A DNA stretch of 64,000 nucleotides from Pseudomonas parasichuanensis (GCF_021601385.1 NZ_BQHO01000013.1:62001-126000); one strand, 5' to 3'; numbered from the stretch's first letter, positions 18,370-28,529 are shown. The notes: a model not told the origin generated them from the letters alone. Translations and numbers: made by a program.

Positions 18370-19093
18370 CGCCACTCTCATGCAAAAAACTCTTGATGCC
18401 CGCCGCCAGCTCCTGCGGGTATTCCAGCAGGAAGGCGTGGGAACTGTCTTCGACCAGACCGACTTCCACGTCCGGCAACAACTCGCTCAGCGCCTTGGCC
18501 GCCTCCGCCGGAACCAGCGCGTCACTGCCGGCAAACAGGTGCAGTTGTGGGCCGCCGTACTGCTCCAGTGCCTCACGGGTATCCAGTTTGGCCAGCACCT
18601 CCAGGCCGGTGGCCAGGTACAACGGGTCGGTATCGGGCACGCCCACCCCCAACTGGCGCAGCAAGGTACGCGGCTGCAGCGCGCCGTCGCTGCACAAGGT
18701 GCGAAAGCGCTTGAGGGTGACTTGCGTGTGGCTACGGCAACCATCGAGGAAGGTGCCAAAGGTGTCCGGCGCCATGCCGTGGGGCCAGTCGGGGCGGGCG
18801 ACGAAACTGGGATTGCTGGCCAGGGTGAGCAGCCCGCAGCAGTGGTCGCCACGCTTGTGTGCCAGGGCGCTGGCAAGCATGCCGCCCAGCGACCAACCGC
18901 CCAGCCAGGCATCGGTCGGCAAGTGCCGGTCGAGGTGTTCGACCCAGGCCTGCACGTCGCTGTGGGGCAGCTCCGGCAGCGGCATCAGCTCTACCTGCAG
19001 GCGCAGGTCCTGGGCACGCAGGCTGGCGGCCAGCGGCTCCAGTGACGCGGTACCCAGGCCCCAACCGGGCAAAAGGATCAATCGGTTACGCAT
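18362..19093 (-). CDS. bioH: BioH, pimeloyl-ACP methyl ester esterase
   Basis: 243-residue alpha/beta hydrolase. It removes the methyl group from pimeloyl-ACP methyl ester, releasing pimeloyl-ACP for BioF. The nucleophile is S68 in GWSLGG; the acid and His fall in the C-terminal part (AGSDALVP and [11 protein letters not shown]). The start at 19093 ([14 protein letters not shown]) overlaps bioF by 8 bases. A true BioH within the operon, rather than BioG or BioK, is the usual pseudomonad arrangement. Confidence 0.94.
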   Translation of the reverse strand: MRNRLILLPGWGLGTASLEPLAASLRAQDLRLQVELMPLPELPHSDVQAWVEHLDRHLPTDAWLGGWSLGGMLASALAHKRGDHCCGLLTLASNPSFVARPDWPHGMAPDTFGTFLDGCRSHTQVTLKRFRTLCSDGALQPRTLLRQLGVGVPDTDPLYLATGLEVLAKLDTREALEQYGGPQLHLFAGSDALVPAEAAKALSELLPDVEVGLVEDSSHAFLLEYPQELAAGIKSFLHESGDD

Positions 19094-20258
19094 CGGCGGC
19101 CTCCAGCTGTGGATAACACTCGGCCAATGCATTCAACAATAGCTGGACCTGCGCTTCACTGTGGGCGGCGCTCAGCGTCACCCGCAGGCGCGCGCTGCCG
19201 GCAGGTACGGTGGGTGGACGAATAGCCGTTACCAGCAGGCCACGCTCGCGCAGCCGACGCGACAGCTCCATCGCCCGGGCGGCATCGCCAATCAGGATCG
19301 GCTGGATCGCCGTGTGGCTGTCCATGAGTTTGAGGCCGATCTGCTCGGCGCCCTTGCGGAACTGGCGGATCAACGCTGCCAGGTGCTCGCGCCGCCAGGT
19401 TTCCCTGCGCAGCAGCTCCAGCGCCTGGAGCGTGGCGCAGGCCAACGCCGGTGGCTGGCTGGTTGTGTAGATGTAGGGCCGGGCGAATTGCACCAACGCC
19501 TCGATCAGGTCCTGGCTACCGGCGACGAAAGCGCCGGCAGTACCACAGGCCTTGCCAAGCGTGCCGATCAACACCGGCACCTCCTCCACACCCAGCCCGA
19601 AGTGCTCGACGATACCGCCACCGTTGGCACCCAAGGTACCCAGGCCATGGGCATCGTCGACCATCAGCCAGGCGCCACGGGCACGGGCCACCTCGGCCAA
19701 GGCCGGCAGGTCGGCGCAGTCGCCGTCCATGCTGAACACACCATCGGTGACCACCAGCGTATTGCCGGTGGCCTTGCCCAGGCGGCCGGCCAGGCTGGCC
19801 GGATCGTTGTGCAGGTAACGGCTGAACCGCGCCCCGCTGAGCAACCCGCCATCCAGCAGCGAGGCATGGTTGAGGCGGTCCTGCAACACGGTATCGCCCT
19901 GCCCCACCAGCGCGGTGATAGCGCCAAGGTTGGCCATGTAACCGGTGGAGAACAACAGCGCCCGCGGGCGTCCGGTCAGTTCGGCCAATGCTTCCTCGAC
20001 CTGGTGGTGCGGTGTGCTGTGGCCGATCACCAGATGCGAGGCACCGCCGCCGACACCCCAGCGCTCGGCGCCATCGCGCCAGGCCTTGATCACCTCGGGG
20101 TGGTTGGCCAGGCCCAGGTAGTCGTTGCTGCAGAAGGCCAGCAGCGGCTGGCCGTCGACCACCACCTGCGGGCCCTGCGGGCTCTGCAGCAGTGGCCGCT
20201 GGCGATAGAGGTCCGCGGCACGCCGTTCGGCCAGCCGCGCGGCGAGATCGAAGGCCAT
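19086..20258 (-). CDS. bioF: BioF, 8-amino-7-oxononanoate synthase
   Basis: 390-residue PLP enzyme of the alpha-oxoamine synthase family, which condenses pimeloyl-ACP with L-alanine. It shows [13 protein letters not shown] near the N terminus, [13 protein letters not shown]-like residues for cofactor binding, and the Schiff-base lysine in IGTLGKACG. It starts 2 bases after the bioB stop and overlaps bioH by 8 bases, which implies coupled translation. Confidence 0.96.
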   Translation of the reverse strand: MAFDLAARLAERRAADLYRQRPLLQSPQGPQVVVDGQPLLAFCSNDYLGLANHPEVIKAWRDGAERWGVGGGASHLVIGHSTPHHQVEEALAELTGRPRALLFSTGYMANLGAITALVGQGDTVLQDRLNHASLLDGGLLSGARFSRYLHNDPASLAGRLGKATGNTLVVTDGVFSMDGDCADLPALAEVARARGAWLMVDDAHGLGTLGANGGGIVEHFGLGVEEVPVLIGTLGKACGTAGAFVAGSQDLIEALVQFARPYIYTTSQPPALACATLQALELLRRETWRREHLAALIRQFRKGAEQIGLKLMDSHTAIQPILIGDAARAMELSRRLRERGLLVTAIRPPTVPAGSARLRVTLSAAHSEAQVQLLLNALAECYPQLEAADA

Positions 20259-20260
20259 GC

Positions 20261-21319
20261 TCAGGCCGAAGCTGCGTCGTAGAACAGCTCGCTGTTGCGC
20301 TGCTCGACCAGGGCCTGCTCGATGGCGGCCTGATGCACCTCATCGGCGTGCTCCTCACGGGCTTCGGGCTTGATGCCGAGGCGGGCGAACAGCTGCATGT
20401 CCTTGTCGGCCTGCGGGTTGGCGGTGGTCAGCAGTTTCTCGCCGTAGAAGATCGAGTTGGCACCGGCCATGAAGGCCAGGGCCTGCATCTGTTCGTTCAT
20501 CTGCTCGCGGCCTGCGGACAGCCGCACGTGGGACTTTGGCATGAGGATCCGGGCCACCGCCAGCATGCGGATGAAGTCGAACGGGTCGACGTCCTCCTCT
20601 TCAGCCAACGGTGTGCCGGCGACCTTGACCAGCATGTTGATCGGCACCGATTCCGGGTGCTCAGGCAGGTTGGCCAGCTGGATCAGCAGGCCTGCGCGGT
20701 CGTCCAGCGACTCGCCCATGCCAAGGATGCCGCCGGAGCAGATCTTCATGCCGGCATCACGCACGTAGGCGAGGGTTTGCAGGCGCTCGCTGTAGGTGCG
20801 GGTGGTGATGATGCTGCCGTAGAACTCCGGCGAGGTGTCGAGGTTGTGGTTGTAGTAGTCCAGGCCGGCCTGGGCCAGGGCCACGGTCTGCTCCTGGTCG
20901 AGCTTGCCGAGGGTCATGCAGGTTTCCAGGCCCATGGCCTTGACCCCTTTGACCATCTCCAGCACGTAGGGCATGTCCTTGGCCGACGGGTGTTTCCACG
21001 CAGCCCCCATGCAGAAGCGCGTAGAGCCGATGGCCTTGGCCCGGGCGGCCTCTTCCAGCACCTTCTGCACTTCCATCAGCTTTTGTTTTTCCAGCCCGGT
21101 GTTGTAGTGGCCGGACTGTGGGCAGTACTTGCAGTCTTCCGGGCAGGCACCGGTCTTGATCGACAGCAAGGTCGATACTTGTACGCGGTTGGGGTCGAAG
21201 TGCGCGCGATGCATGGTCTGCGCCTGGAACAGCAGGTCGTTGAAAGGCTGCTGGAACAGCGCCTTGACCTCGGCCAGGGACCAGTCGTGACGTGTGGTTG
21301 CAATTGTGCTGGCGCTCAT
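20261..21319 (-). CDS. bioB: BioB, biotin synthase
   Basis: 352-residue radical-SAM enzyme that inserts sulfur into dethiobiotin. The [4Fe-4S] SAM motif is C59-C63-C66 (CPEDCKYC). The conserved [12 protein letters not shown] and arginine-bearing segments for the auxiliary cluster are present. It is the first gene of bioBFHCD. A BirA-type operator lies 95-127 bases upstream of its start, so it is probably repressed by biotinyl-AMP-bound BirA. Confidence 0.97.
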   Translation of the reverse strand: MSASTIATTRHDWSLAEVKALFQQPFNDLLFQAQTMHRAHFDPNRVQVSTLLSIKTGACPEDCKYCPQSGHYNTGLEKQKLMEVQKVLEEAARAKAIGSTRFCMGAAWKHPSAKDMPYVLEMVKGVKAMGLETCMTLGKLDQEQTVALAQAGLDYYNHNLDTSPEFYGSIITTRTYSERLQTLAYVRDAGMKICSGGILGMGESLDDRAGLLIQLANLPEHPESVPINMLVKVAGTPLAEEEDVDPFDFIRMLAVARILMPKSHVRLSAGREQMNEQMQALAFMAGANSIFYGEKLLTTANPQADKDMQLFARLGIKPEAREEHADEVHQAAIEQALVEQRNSELFYDAASA

Positions 21320-21408
21320 CGGCGTTTCCTTATCTATGGTCTGACTGACGCCGGGACAGGAAAGCCCGCCAGCGCATCACGGATAGCCCGCATAGTCACG
21401 GAAGGCCT

Positions 21409-22146
21409 ATGAACTGTCAACCAAACATAAAAGCATCGGTTTACAAGTGTACAAATATTGACCATACCTGTTTGCTCTGTGACGAACCCGCGCAACAGCC
21501 CTGGCCGCTGTGCATGGCCTGCGAACATGAACTGCCCTGGCTCGACGGGCAGTGCCGCCGCTGCGCACTGCCACTGCCGATGGACGGCTTCACCTGCGCC
21601 AGCTGTCGACGCCGCTCGCCAAGGTTTCACCAGGTCATTGCGTTGTGGCAGTACGGCTTTCCGGTCGACAGCCTGATCAGCCGCTTCAAGCACAACAGCC
21701 AGTGGCCGTTGGGGCGATTGATGGCGCAATTGCTCGGCCAGGCCCTGGAACATCGCTTCAACGAACAGTTGCCACGGCCCGATCGATTGCTGCCCGTGCC
21801 ACTGGCCAGCCGCCGTCTGCGCCAGCGCGGCTTCAATCAGGCAGCGATGCTGGCCCGCTGGCTGGCCACGCAACTGCAACTGCCCTGCGACGAACGCCTG
21901 CTCGAACGCACTCGCGACACCCAAGCCCAGCAGGCCCTGGGGGCCAGGGCCCGGCAGCGCAACCTGCGCCAGGCCTTCGCCCTCGCCCCGGGCGCACAAA
22001 TCGAAGGCCTGCACCTGGCGGTGATCGATGACGTGCTGACCACCGGCGCCACCGCCCAGGCCATCGCCAGTCTGCTGCGCAAACACGGCGCCCGGCGCGT
22101 CGACATCTATTGCCTGGCGCGTACGCCCCGGCCCGATCAGGCTTGA
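21409..22146 (+). CDS. ComF-family phosphoribosyltransferase-like protein
   Basis: 245 residues with an N-terminal zinc-finger-like region (CLLC, CMAC, CRRC, CASC pairs within about residues 20-65) and a C-terminal PRTase fold with the PRPP loop VIDDVLTTGAT. ComF/GntX relatives are needed for DNA uptake in competent bacteria or for using DNA as a nutrient; the biochemical activity is unsettled. It is divergent from bioB. The annotated first codons contain the BirA operator. The start at 21409 is the only ATG before the cysteine region. Confidence 0.88.
   Translation: MNCQPNIKASVYKCTNIDHTCLLCDEPAQQPWPLCMACEHELPWLDGQCRRCALPLPMDGFTCASCRRRSPRFHQVIALWQYGFPVDSLISRFKHNSQWPLGRLMAQLLGQALEHRFNEQLPRPDRLLPVPLASRRLRQRGFNQAAMLARWLATQLQLPCDERLLERTRDTQAQQALGARARQRNLRQAFALAPGAQIEGLHLAVIDDVLTTGATAQAIASLLRKHGARRVDIYCLARTPRPDQA
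21414..21446. promoter_or_regulatory. BirA (biotin repressor) operator
   Basis: CTGTCAACC (21414-21422), a 15-base spacer, then GGTTTACAA (21438-21446). This matches the enterobacterial BirA operator consensus TTGTAAACC-N15-GGTTTACAA, with the right half perfect and the left half differing at two positions. It lies upstream of bioB (start 21319) on the minus strand. It begins 5 bases inside the comF frame (start 21409), so bound BirA could affect both directions. Confidence 0.85.
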
Positions 22147-22203
22147 CTTGACCGGGTGCGGGCGGCAACGTCGGGCAATCTTCCGCACAACCGATACCCG
22201 CCC

Positions 22204-22968
22204 ATGTCCCTGCCCGCCCTGCTCACCCAGCACATCGCCCGCCGCCCCCAACGCATCGCCCTGCTGCAGCATGTCGCCGAACAAGGCTCGATCACCCGCG
22301 CCGCCAAGGCCGCCGGCATCAGTTACAAGGCCGCCTGGGACGCCATCGACGAGCTCAACAACCTCGCCGACCAGCCACTGGTGGAACGCAGCACGGGCGG
22401 GCGCGGTGGTGGCGGCGCGCGGCTGTCCGCCGAGGGCGAGCGGGTGCTGCGTCTGTACCAGCGCCTGCAAGCCTTGCAGACACAGATGCTCGAAGCCGCA
22501 GAGCACACCAGCGACCTCGACTTGCTCGGGCGCCTGATGCTGCGCACCAGTGCCCGCAACCAGTTGCAGGGGCGGATCAGCGGCCTGCGCCGCGAAGGCC
22601 GGCATGACCGTATCAGCCTGGCCCTCGGCGCCGGGCTGGAGATTGAAGCCTTGATCACCCGTGGCAGTACCGAACGGCTCGAACTGACCCTGGGTGCCAC
22701 GGTACTGGCGCTGCTCAAGGCGGGTTGGGTGCAGTTGCTGGGCGCCGACGAGCAGGCCGAGCACGGCAGCAATTGCCTCAAGGCCACGGTCGAGGAAGTG
22801 CTGGCCGATGACGGCGAGCAGCGCGAAGTGCGCCTGGTATTGGGCAACGGCCAGACCTTGTGCGCGATCGCCGAGCAGCCATGGCTGGAGCAGCATCAGG
22901 TACGGGCAGGGTGCGAGATCCGGGTGCAGTTCCATCCCTCCTATGTACTGCTGGGCGTGCCGGTATAG
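22204..22968 (+). CDS. modE: ModE-type molybdate-responsive regulator
   Basis: 254 residues from the ATG at 22204; a GTG at 22156 is possible but has a poor site. The N-terminal LysR-like winged helix (ALLQHVAEQGSITRAAKAAG, ISYKAAWDAIDELN, RSTGGRGGGGA) is the ModE form. Two C-terminal TOBE/Mop domains (about 115-180 and 185-250) bind molybdate. ModE normally represses modABC when molybdate is plentiful. No mod genes follow here: the next gene is srkA, so the target lies elsewhere. Confidence 0.88.
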   Translation: MSLPALLTQHIARRPQRIALLQHVAEQGSITRAAKAAGISYKAAWDAIDELNNLADQPLVERSTGGRGGGGARLSAEGERVLRLYQRLQALQTQMLEAAEHTSDLDLLGRLMLRTSARNQLQGRISGLRREGRHDRISLALGAGLEIEALITRGSTERLELTLGATVLALLKAGWVQLLGADEQAEHGSNCLKATVEEVLADDGEQREVRLVLGNGQTLCAIAEQPWLEQHQVRAGCEIRVQFHPSYVLLGVPV

Positions 22969-23024
22969 CCAGCCTGGGTGCTGCGCCAGGATCACCGGCA
23001 CAGGGGCGGACTGAGCGGGAAACC

Positions 23025-23111
23025 TGTGGGAGCGGCGGTTCGCCCGCGAATACCGGCAACGCCGGTGCCAAGCAGCGCGTTGGCTGCTTCGTGGGTAAAC
23101 CCGCTCCCACA
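23025..23111. repeat. Imperfect REP pair between modE and srkA
   Basis: TGTGGGAGCGGCGGTTCGCC at 23025 and GGGTAAACCCGCTCCCACA ending at 23111 form an inverted pair with several mismatches. The central loop holds a second small inverted repeat (GCAGC...GCTGC). Confidence 0.75.
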
Positions 23112-23184
23112 AGTACCGGCGAACGAGCGCGCGCACGGAATGCGCTACCATGCGCCCACGCTGTCCCCGCGCCTGGAGCCCTGT

Positions 23185-24159
23185 ATGTCTCACCCCTTCG
23201 ATACCCTCACCCCCGACCTCGTCCTGGACGCGGTGGAAAGCCTGGGCTTTCTCAGCGATGCCCGAGTACTGGCTCTCAACAGCTACGAAAACCGGGTTTA
23301 CCAGGTGGGTATCGAAGCGGCCCAGCCGCTGATCGCCAAGTTTTACCGCCCCGGCCGCTGGAGCGATGCAGCAATCCTCGAAGAGCACGCCTTCAGCGCC
23401 GAACTGGCCGACTGCGAAGTGCCGGTGGTGGCGCCCCTGCTGCATGAAGGCCGCTCGCTGTTCGAGCACGGCGGCTTTCGCTTTGCCCTGTTCCCGCGCC
23501 GTGGCGGCCATGCGCCGGAACCCGGCAACCTCGACCAGCTCTACCGCCTTGGCCAGTTGCTCGGCCGCCTGCACGCCGTCGCCGCCACCCGACCATTCGA
23601 GCACCGCGAGCACCTGGCAGTGGATAACTTCGGCCATGCCTCGCTGAACACCCTGCTGGACGGCGGCTTCGTCCCTCGTGAATTGCTACCGGCCTTCGAG
23701 TCCGTAGCCCGTGACCTGCTCAAGCGGGTCGAAGATATCTATGCCCGCACCCCACACCAGCTGACCCGACTGCATGGCGACCTGCACCCAGGCAACCTGA
23801 TGCACCGTGACGAGGCCTATCACGTCGTCGACCTCGACGACTGCCGCATGGGCCCGGCGGTGCAGGACCTGTGGATGATGCTCGCCGGCAGCCGCGAGGA
23901 GCGCCTCGGCCAACTGGCCGAGCTGATCGACGGCTACAACGAGTTTCACGATTTCGACCCGCGCGAACTGGCCCTGATCGAGCCACTGCGCGCCCTGCGC
24001 CAGCTGCACTACAGCGCCTGGCTGGCGCGGCGCTGGGACGACCCGGCGTTCCCGCCGAGCTTCCCCTGGTTCGGCCAGCCGCGCTACTGGGGCGACCAGA
24101 TCCTCGCCCTGCGCGAACAGATGGCCGCACTGGATGAACAACCGTTGAAATTGTTCTAG
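23185..24159 (+). CDS. srkA: SrkA (YihE/RdoA), stress-response Ser/Thr kinase
   Basis: 324-residue protein kinase of the aminoglycoside-phosphotransferase fold, close to the 328 residues of E. coli YihE. The start MSHPFDTLTPD at 23185 follows a long upstream open stretch without homology. Kinase motifs are HGDLHPGNLMH (catalytic loop) and VDLDDCRMGP (metal binding). SrkA counteracts stress-induced death in E. coli; targets are unclear. It is followed 64 bases later by rarD. Confidence 0.93.
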   Translation: MSHPFDTLTPDLVLDAVESLGFLSDARVLALNSYENRVYQVGIEAAQPLIAKFYRPGRWSDAAILEEHAFSAELADCEVPVVAPLLHEGRSLFEHGGFRFALFPRRGGHAPEPGNLDQLYRLGQLLGRLHAVAATRPFEHREHLAVDNFGHASLNTLLDGGFVPRELLPAFESVARDLLKRVEDIYARTPHQLTRLHGDLHPGNLMHRDEAYHVVDLDDCRMGPAVQDLWMMLAGSREERLGQLAELIDGYNEFHDFDPRELALIEPLRALRQLHYSAWLARRWDDPAFPPSFPWFGQPRYWGDQILALREQMAALDEQPLKLF

Positions 24160-24223
24160 AAGCGCCGCGTGCTCTGTCTACAATAGGCGTCGCTTTATTT
24201 AGCTACCTAAGCAAGGATTTTGC

Positions 24224-25111
24224 ATGCACGCCGCCAACCCGCGCCGCGGGTACATCCTGGGCCTCGGCGCCTACATCATCTGGGGCCTGTTCCCCCTGTA
24301 CTTCAAAGCCATCCAGAGCGTCCCGGCGGTGGAGATCATCGTCCACCGGGTGCTCTGGTCGGCGCTGTTCGGCTCGTTGTTGCTGCTGGTGTGGAAACAC
24401 CCCGGCTGGTGGCGCGAACTGCGCGACAACCCACGCCGCCTGGCCATCCTGGCCCTGAGCGGCACGCTGATCGCCGGCAACTGGCTGACCTACGTGTGGG
24501 CGGTGAACAACGGTCGCATGCTTGAGGCCAGCCTGGGCTACTACATCAACCCGCTGATCAATGTACTGCTGGGCATGCTGCTGCTCGGCGAGCGCTTGCG
24601 CCGCCTGCAATGGCTGGCGGTAGGGCTGGCGGCACTGGGCGTGGCGCAGCAGGTTTGGCAGGTCGGCAGCCTGCCGTGGGTGTCGCTGGCCCTCGCGCTG
24701 TCGTTCGGCTTCTATGGCTTGATTCGTAAACAGGCGCCAGTGGCGGCGCTGCCTGGGCTGGTGGTGGAAACCTGGATGCTGGTGCCCCTGGCCATCGGCT
24801 GGCTGCTGCTGCACCCCACCGCCAACAGCGCCAGCCTGGACTTCTTCAGCAGCAGCGAAGCGCTGTGGCTGATCGCCGCCGGCCCCGTAACCCTGGTACC
24901 GCTGGTGTGCTTCAACGCCGCCGCCCGTCACCTGCCTTACACCACCCTGGGCTTCCTGCAGTACCTGGCGCCGACCCTGGTGCTCCTGCAAGCGGTGTTG
25001 CTGTTCGGCGAGCACCTGTCGCCCAGCACCCTGATGGCCTTCGCCTGTATCTGGGCGGGCCTGGCCATTTACAGCGTCGATGCCTGGCTCAGTTTGCGCA
25101 AGCGCACTTGA
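24224..25111 (+). CDS. rarD: RarD, EamA-family membrane permease
   Basis: 295-residue inner-membrane protein with about ten hydrophobic helices in two EamA repeats, beginning GYILGLGAYIIWGLFPLYFK. RarD proteins were named from chloramphenicol sensitivity in Pseudomonas and are regarded as drug/metabolite transporters; the substrate is unknown. The ATG at 24224 has AAGGAT upstream. A perfect 10-base stem-loop follows the stop. Confidence 0.92.
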   Translation: MHAANPRRGYILGLGAYIIWGLFPLYFKAIQSVPAVEIIVHRVLWSALFGSLLLLVWKHPGWWRELRDNPRRLAILALSGTLIAGNWLTYVWAVNNGRMLEASLGYYINPLINVLLGMLLLGERLRRLQWLAVGLAALGVAQQVWQVGSLPWVSLALALSFGFYGLIRKQAPVAALPGLVVETWMLVPLAIGWLLLHPTANSASLDFFSSSEALWLIAAGPVTLVPLVCFNAAARHLPYTTLGFLQYLAPTLVLLQAVLLFGEHLSPSTLMAFACIWAGLAIYSVDAWLSLRKRT

Positions 25112-25130
25112 TCAAATAATGATCAAAACC

Positions 25131-25159
25131 CTGCAGGCCATGCGCTGCGTGGCCTGCAG
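25131..25159 (+). terminator. Stem-loop after rarD
   Basis: CTGCAGGCCA (25131-25140) and TGGCCTGCAG (25150-25159) form a perfect 10-base stem. It is preceded by another hairpin-prone TTGATCA-N5-TGATCAA at the stop codon. There is no T-run, so termination is likely but not certain. Confidence 0.5.
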
Positions 25160-25174
25160 CAAGCTCTCCAGAGG

Positions 25175-25296
25175 TTATCCACACCCTCGTCCCCGTGGTT
25201 TGTGCACAAGCTACTGATAAGTGGACGTTTTTTGCTCAAATCTCGCCAGCCTACGTGGCTACTGGGCTGTAGCGGTACGCCCCCAGGTTATCCACA
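25175..25296. promoter_or_regulatory. Two consensus DnaA boxes in the rarD-gcvR spacer
   Basis: TTATCCACA occurs exactly at 25175-25183 and 25288-25296, in the same orientation, 113 bases apart, in non-coding DNA. Both match the strict DnaA 9-mer. Their role here (titration, regulation or chance) is unknown. Confidence 0.5.
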
Positions 25297-25324
25297 GGGG
25301 CGTCCCCGTTAAATCGGGATAACC

Positions 25325-25364
25325 GTGGGAGCGGCGGTTCGCCGTTGCGACTTGCCCCGCGATT
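25325..25364. repeat. Degenerate single REP unit
   Basis: GTGGGAGCGGCGGTTCGCC followed by CTTGCCCCGCGA is a partial or decayed REP unit just downstream of the minus-strand gcvR-like gene. Confidence 0.5.
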
Positions 25365-25373
25365 GCCCGCAAA

Positions 25374-25892
25374 TCAATCCTCCGGCCGCAACTTCAATTC
25401 CACCATCAGATCATCCGCCAGACTCTCCAGCCGCTGCTGCAAGTCCTCCAGCGACAAGGTCAACGGCAGCGCCAGCAGGGCGTCGGCATGGAACAACGGC
25501 TCGCTGCTCATCGGCGCCGGCCGCACCTCGGTGCTCAAGCGCTCGACGTTGACCCCTTGCTCCGCCAGCAAACGGGTGATATCACGGACAATGCCCGGCC
25601 GGTCGTTGCCCACCAGCTCCATGGCGATCGGCTTCCAGGTGCAGGACGGCTCGATGCCGCTTTCGGCAATCAGCACGCGAATATCGTATTTCGACAGCTT
25701 ATTGAGTGACACGACCAGTTCGTCGTAGTGCTCTGCAGGCACCGCCACCCGCAAGATCCCGGCGAACTGCCCGGCCATACGCGACATACGGCTCTCCAGC
25801 CAGTTGCCACTGTGATCGGCGATGCACTGGGCAATACGTTCGACCTGCCCGGCCTTGTCGGGGGCGATCACGGTGAGTACGAGATGGTCCAC
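25374..25892 (-). CDS. GcvR-like double ACT-domain regulator
   Basis: 172 residues made of two ACT domains (about 1-80 and 88-165), the layout of GcvR, the glycine cleavage system accessory repressor that sequesters GcvA. It has no DNA-binding domain, so any control is through a partner protein. It begins at a GTG (25892) with AAGGAG 8 bases upstream. No gcv gene is in the window, so the specific GcvR role is by homology only. Confidence 0.83.
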   Translation of the reverse strand: MDHLVLTVIAPDKAGQVERIAQCIADHSGNWLESRMSRMAGQFAGILRVAVPAEHYDELVVSLNKLSKYDIRVLIAESGIEPSCTWKPIAMELVGNDRPGIVRDITRLLAEQGVNVERLSTEVRPAPMSSEPLFHADALLALPLTLSLEDLQQRLESLADDLMVELKLRPED

Positions 25893-26351
25893 AGGCCACT
25901 CCTTCAGGTTCGGTCAGGGCCGCGTGAAACGGCCGAACAACAGGGACCGAATCAGTATAGGCAAGGCGCGGCATCCTGCCGCAGGACAGTCCGTCCGACC
26001 AATCGTGTACTGTTTCAAGATTTATCTGGAACAATCCACCTGTTTTTTGCGAACATACCCTCTCCCGGCGTGACCCCAAGCGACTTACCGGTCACGCAGC
26101 GACGCTTTTAGTCTGATGTTTACCTGCCTGCTGCTTCATGTAGTATGCGTCGACGCGGACTACAAAGCGTCGTTTGGATGTCTGCCAAGGCGCCTGTGAA
26201 AATACGCGAACCGCCCGCCAGCCCGTCTGGCGAGCCGCACCCAGCCGCGCTCGCCCAACGAGTGCATGCACTGGTGCCGTGTTTAGAGAAGCGCTACAGG
26301 CTTAATACAGAAGAGCGAAAGCGAAATAGCTGAGCAAAGGTGAGGCAAGCA
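25893..26351. other. Spacer between gcvR-like gene and glcB
   Basis: A 459-base divergent spacer that must hold the promoters of both flanking genes. A GC-rich inverted repeat GGCGAGC (26229-26235) / GCTCGCC (26249-26255) lies about 100 bases before glcB. A 62-codon frame (26145-26333) shows no recognisable protein features. No RNA gene is recognised. Confidence 0.5.
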
Positions 26352-28529
26352 ATGACTGGATACGTTCACGTCGGTGGCCTTCAGGTCGCCAAGGTCCTGT
26401 TCGACTTCGTCAACAACGAAGCCATTCCGGGAACCGGCATCAACGCCGAGCAGTTCTGGGCGGGTGCCGAGAAGATCATCAATGACCTCGCCCCCAAGAA
26501 CAAAGCCCTGCTCGCCAAGCGCGACGAGCTGCAAGCCAAGATCGATGCCTGGCACCAGGCACGCAAAGGCCAGGCCCACGACGCCGTAGCCTACAAAGCA
26601 TTCCTCCAGGAAATCGGCTACCTGCTGCCACAAGCAGGCGATTTCCAGGCCACCACGCAAAACGTCGACGAAGAAATCGCCCACATGGCCGGCCCGCAGC
26701 TGGTGGTGCCGGTGATGAACGCCCGTTTCGCCCTGAACGCCGCCAACGCCCGCTGGGGCTCGCTGTACGACGCGCTGTACGGCACCGACGTGATCAGTGA
26801 CGAAGGCGGCGCCGAGAAAGGCCAGGGCTACAACAAGCTGCGTGGCAACAAAGTCATCGCCTTCGCCCGCGCCTTCCTCGACGAGGCCGCGCCACTGGCA
26901 GCCGGTTCCCACGTCGACTCCACTGCCTACCGCATCGAAGGCGGCAAACTGGTCGTGGCCCTCAAGGGCGGCAGCAACAGCGGCCTGCGTGACGACGCCC
27001 AGCTGATCGGTTTCCACGGCGATGCCGCCGCACCGACCGCCGTGCTGCTCAAGCACAACGGCCTGCACTTCGAGATCCAGGTCGACGCCAGCACCCCGGT
27101 CGGCAGCACCGACGCCGCCGGCGTGAAGGACATCCTGATGGAGTCGGCGCTGACCACCATCATGGACTGCGAAGACTCGGTCGCCGCCGTCGACGCCGAC
27201 GACAAGGTGATCGTCTACCGCAACTGGCTGGGCCTGATGAAAGGCGACCTGGCCGAAAGCGTGAGCAAAGGCGGCAAGACCTTTACCCGCACCATGAACC
27301 CGGACCGTGAATACGCCGCCCCCAACGGTGGCAGCGTCACCCTGCACGGCCGTTCGCTGCTGTTCGTGCGCAACGTCGGTCACCTGATGACCAACCCGGC
27401 GATCCTCGACGCCCAGGGCAACGAAATCCCCGAAGGCATCCAGGATGGCCTGTTCACCAACCTGATCGCCCTGCACAACCTCAACGGCAACACCAGCCGC
27501 AAGAACACCCGCAGCGGCAGCGTGTACATCGTCAAGCCGAAGATGCACGGCCCGGAAGAAGTGGCGTTCGCCGCCGAGATCTTCAGCCGCGTCGAAGACC
27601 TGCTGGGCATGAAGCGCAACACCGTCAAGGTCGGCATCATGGACGAGGAACGCCGCACCACGGTCAACCTCAAGTCCTGCATCAAGGCCGCCGCCGAGCG
27701 CGTGGTGTTCATCAACACCGGCTTCCTCGACCGCACCGGTGACGAAATCCACACCTCCATGGAAGCCGGCGCCGTAGTGCGCAAGGGCGCCATGAAGAAC
27801 GAGAAGTGGATCGGCGCCTACGAGAACAACAACGTCGACGTTGGCCTGGCCACCGGCCTGCAAGGCCGCGCGCAGATCGGCAAAGGCATGTGGGCCATGC
27901 CCGACCTGATGGCCGCGATGCTCGAGCAGAAGATCGCCCACCCGCTGGCTGGCGCCAATACCGCCTGGGTACCGTCGCCGACCGCTGCCACCCTGCACGC
28001 CCTGCACTACCACAAGGTCGACGTGCAGGCCCGCCAGCGCGAGCTGGCGTCGCGCACCCCGGCCTCGGTGGACGACATCCTGACCATCCCGCTGGCCGCC
28101 GACACCAACTGGTCGGCCGACGAGATCCGCAACGAGCTGGACAACAACGCCCAGGGCATCCTCGGCTACGTGGTGCGCTGGATCGACCACGGCGTGGGTT
28201 GCTCGAAGGTGCCTGACATCAACGACGTCGGCCTGATGGAAGACCGCGCCACCCTGCGCATTTCGGCCCAGCTTCTGGCCAACTGGCTGCGCCATGGCGT
28301 GGTGACCGAGGCCCAGGTGCTGGAAAGCCTCAAGCGCATGGCCGCGGTGGTGGACAAGCAGAACGCCGGTGACGCCCAGTACCGCCCGATGGCGCCGAAC
28401 TTCGATGACAACATCGCGTTCCAGGCGGCGATCGAGCTGGTGGTGGAAGGCGCCAAGCAGCCGAACGGCTACACCGAGCCAGTGCTGCACCGCCGTCGTC
28501 GCGAGTTCAAGGCACGTAACGGGCTGTAA
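26352..28529 (+). CDS. glcB: GlcB, malate synthase G
   Basis: 725-residue monomeric malate synthase, the standard length. It condenses glyoxylate with acetyl-CoA to malate, completing the glyoxylate shunt and glycolate use. The start [15 protein letters not shown] at 26352 is preferred over a GTG at 26340. Visible family motifs include [26 protein letters not shown] and [13 protein letters not shown]. It is a stand-alone gene with a REP pair after the stop. Confidence 0.97.
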   Translation: MTGYVHVGGLQVAKVLFDFVNNEAIPGTGINAEQFWAGAEKIINDLAPKNKALLAKRDELQAKIDAWHQARKGQAHDAVAYKAFLQEIGYLLPQAGDFQATTQNVDEEIAHMAGPQLVVPVMNARFALNAANARWGSLYDALYGTDVISDEGGAEKGQGYNKLRGNKVIAFARAFLDEAAPLAAGSHVDSTAYRIEGGKLVVALKGGSNSGLRDDAQLIGFHGDAAAPTAVLLKHNGLHFEIQVDASTPVGSTDAAGVKDILMESALTTIMDCEDSVAAVDADDKVIVYRNWLGLMKGDLAESVSKGGKTFTRTMNPDREYAAPNGGSVTLHGRSLLFVRNVGHLMTNPAILDAQGNEIPEGIQDGLFTNLIALHNLNGNTSRKNTRSGSVYIVKPKMHGPEEVAFAAEIFSRVEDLLGMKRNTVKVGIMDEERRTTVNLKSCIKAAAERVVFINTGFLDRTGDEIHTSMEAGAVVRKGAMKNEKWIGAYENNNVDVGLATGLQGRAQIGKGMWAMPDLMAAMLEQKIAHPLAGANTAWVPSPTAATLHALHYHKVDVQARQRELASRTPASVDDILTIPLAADTNWSADEIRNELDNNAQGILGYVVRWIDHGVGCSKVPDINDVGLMEDRATLRISAQLLANWLRHGVVTEAQVLESLKRMAAVVDKQNAGDAQYRPMAPNFDDNIAFQAAIELVVEGAKQPNGYTEPVLHRRRREFKARNGL

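Noticed and set aside
19108-19116. TGTGGATAA, a DnaA-box match inside bioF
   Set aside because: Single copy within coding sequence, where codon constraints can produce it by chance.
26145-26333. 62-codon frame upstream of glcB
   Set aside because: No recognisable protein features and basic, proline-rich composition; it lies in the promoter spacer. Conservation would be needed to call it.
26283-28490. 735-codon minus-strand frame opposite glcB
   Set aside because: Histidine/valine-rich antisense artefact of glcB; no domain is visible.
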